IMG/VR virus record: IMGVR_UViG_3300000176_000036
Location: 1-30,385 of that record
Direction: 5' to 3' (one strand)
Length of the DNA: 30,385 bases
Source of the DNA: a virus
In this document: positions 29,597-30,385 of the stretch, in pieces
Numbering within the stretch: the stretch's first letter is position 1
Layout of the letters: the number at the start of each line of letters is the position of its first letter
Program-made: the position numbers and the translations under genes
The notes under the pieces: generated by a model
Told to the model about the DNA's origin: nothing
Seen by the model: the letters and a program-made list of their open reading frames with translations, nothing else
Database searches by the model: none

Positions 29597-30090
29597 ACTA
29601 TACAGCCGAATTTAAACATATACTTCGCGAAGAATTTGGTACGCTAACAAATAATCTTATTTGGAAAAACGACAATGGCGATTATGAAGTATTTGATCAC
29701 TATTTAATTGTCATTGAAAAAAAAGGCTACCGCGTATATTGTTCGGCCACTGACGTAGGACTTTTTAACAGCACTAAATCAGCTCTTAGTTGGTGTATTG
29801 CAGACAAATATAAACACTTTAATTTAGCAAGAGATATATTAACATTAGATAACAAATTAACTTCATTAATTAATGATATAGCAATTCGTGCTAATTTAGC
29901 AGACAGCAGTAAAAATCCTGTATTTCGCGAAACTATAGAAATCAAGCTAGAAACCAAGATTATACGCAAAAAACAAGTAGAACAGGAATTAACCAAATGT
30001 GTCAATTACGCTAAATACTGTCAACAACGAGGATTTAATAATGAAACTATTCGAACTGGCCGCCCAACAGCCGTCAAAAAAAGCCGCTAA
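29593..30090 (+). CDS. Conserved hypothetical protein
   Basis: This 165-residue protein starts at an ATGA overlap. The N-terminal half is alpha/beta with YRVYCSATDVGLFNSTKSAL and WCIADKYKHF. The C-terminal half is helical and charged (TLDNKLTSLINDIAI, EIKLETKIIRKKQVEQEL). The last 50 nt overlap the start of the next gene in another frame. Function unknown. Confidence 0.68.
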   Translation: MNYTAEFKHILREEFGTLTNNLIWKNDNGDYEVFDHYLIVIEKKGYRVYCSATDVGLFNSTKSALSWCIADKYKHFNLARDILTLDNKLTSLINDIAIRANLADSSKNPVFRETIEIKLETKIIRKKQVEQELTKCVNYAKYCQQRGFNNETIRTGRPTAVKKSR

Positions 30091-30385
30091 GGTATTCGAG
30101 AGCTATTTCGGTGATAGCATCAATGTTGATGTAATTTCACCAAAACAAGCCCGTATAATGTTGAGTAAAATAAACAAACTAGTAAACGAGCATCGTCAAA
30201 CTATAGAATTTCATCACAGTGAAAAGAATCCAACTTATCTTAAATTAATGATGATGGAACGTGTTTTATCCGCTAAAGTTAAAGAAACAGCCAGTGTTCC
30301 CGTTGGTGTAGCAGTAGGCGCTCCCGCCACGGCTGCCCAACAAAATGCACAAATTGCTCCGGTTAATCCTACAGTAGCAGCAGGA
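30041..30385 (+). CDS. Hypothetical virion-type protein (3' end outside window)
   Basis: The frame starts at ATG 30041 with GAGG 7 nt upstream and runs off the right edge. The visible 115 residues begin MKLFELAAQQPSKKAAKVFE, continue with a helical charged part (ARIMLSKINKLVNEHRQTIE, LKLMMMERVL) and then turn Ala/Pro/Gln-rich, like scaffold or core proteins of T4-like heads. It overlaps the preceding gene by 50 nt. Confidence 0.6.
   Translation, partial: MKLFELAAQQPSKKAAKVFESYFGDSINVDVISPKQARIMLSKINKLVNEHRQTIEFHHSEKNPTYLKLMMMERVLSAKVKETASVPVGVAVGAPATAAQQNAQIAPVNPTVAAG

Noticed and set aside
1-30385. tRNA genes, CRISPR arrays, insertion sequences
   Set aside because: No cloverleaf-like GTTCRA-type arm, no regularly spaced repeats and no transposase were recognised by eye; a tRNAscan or repeat search was not possible.

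Overview
The window is AT-rich, densely packed DNA, almost all coding on the + strand. It reads as part of a T4-like contractile-tail bacteriophage (Caudoviricetes), probably an aquatic or marine relative of the cyanophage/pelagiphage T4-like group infecting a Gram-negative host. The support is the co-occurrence of T4 core genes: terminase large subunit (gp17), ssDNA-binding protein (gp32), UvsX, a UvsY-like mediator, UvsW, primase gp61 and helicase gp41. Copies of the T4 late-promoter octamer TATAAATA agree. The host cannot be named from this sequence. No tRNA, rRNA or CRISPR array was seen, and no gene-free stretch exceeds about 155 bases.

Layout. 1-5,285: virion-type genes: the end of a large LysM/peptidoglycan-binding-like protein, a small structural protein, three tandem paralogues starting MRAREF, and an Ntn-hydrolase. 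5,288-7,574: a secreted EndoG-like nuclease and TerL. 7,597-10,053: a large structural protein with three glycine-zipper segments. 10,103-13,023: gp32, uvsX, an acidic small protein and a uvsY-like gene. 13,119-15,722: two small ORFs, an AAA+ ATPase and a run of tiny genes made of two duplicated families. 15,852-18,628: uvsW, split by a fractured intein with a homing endonuclease gene between the halves. 18,667-21,224: a tightly overlapping operon of conserved unknowns, a zinc-finger protein, a DUF3307-like membrane protein and a miniature DnaE-like protein. 21,208-22,177: a lone minus-strand gene and a GIY-YIG homing endonuclease. 22,186-23,346: a baseplate/tail-type protein. 23,383-25,750: primase and helicase. 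25,803-30,385: a small conserved gene, a two-domain nucleotidyltransferase/ligase-like protein, a structural protein with a strong leader and terminator, four small conserved genes and the start of one more.

How the genes fit together. gp32, UvsX, UvsY-like and UvsW form the recombination-dependent replication set, and gp61/gp41 the primosome. DNA polymerase, clamp and clamp loader are not in the window. Replication genes follow sigma70-like promoters (TTGACT/TTGTAA, 17-18 nt, TATAAT-like). Several virion, terminase and mobile genes instead follow T4-late-like octamers. In both classes the promoter often sits so close to the ATG that the mRNA should be leaderless or nearly so.

The most notable items are: the split intein placed exactly in the UvsW DECH box with its own late promoter and PD-(D/E)XK-like endonuclease; a 192-residue protein that keeps the catalytic signature of family-C (DnaE) polymerases; a fusion of a pol-beta-type nucleotidyltransferase with a KxDG ligase-type domain; and a tandem family whose N-termini resemble T4 capsid-targeting peptides.
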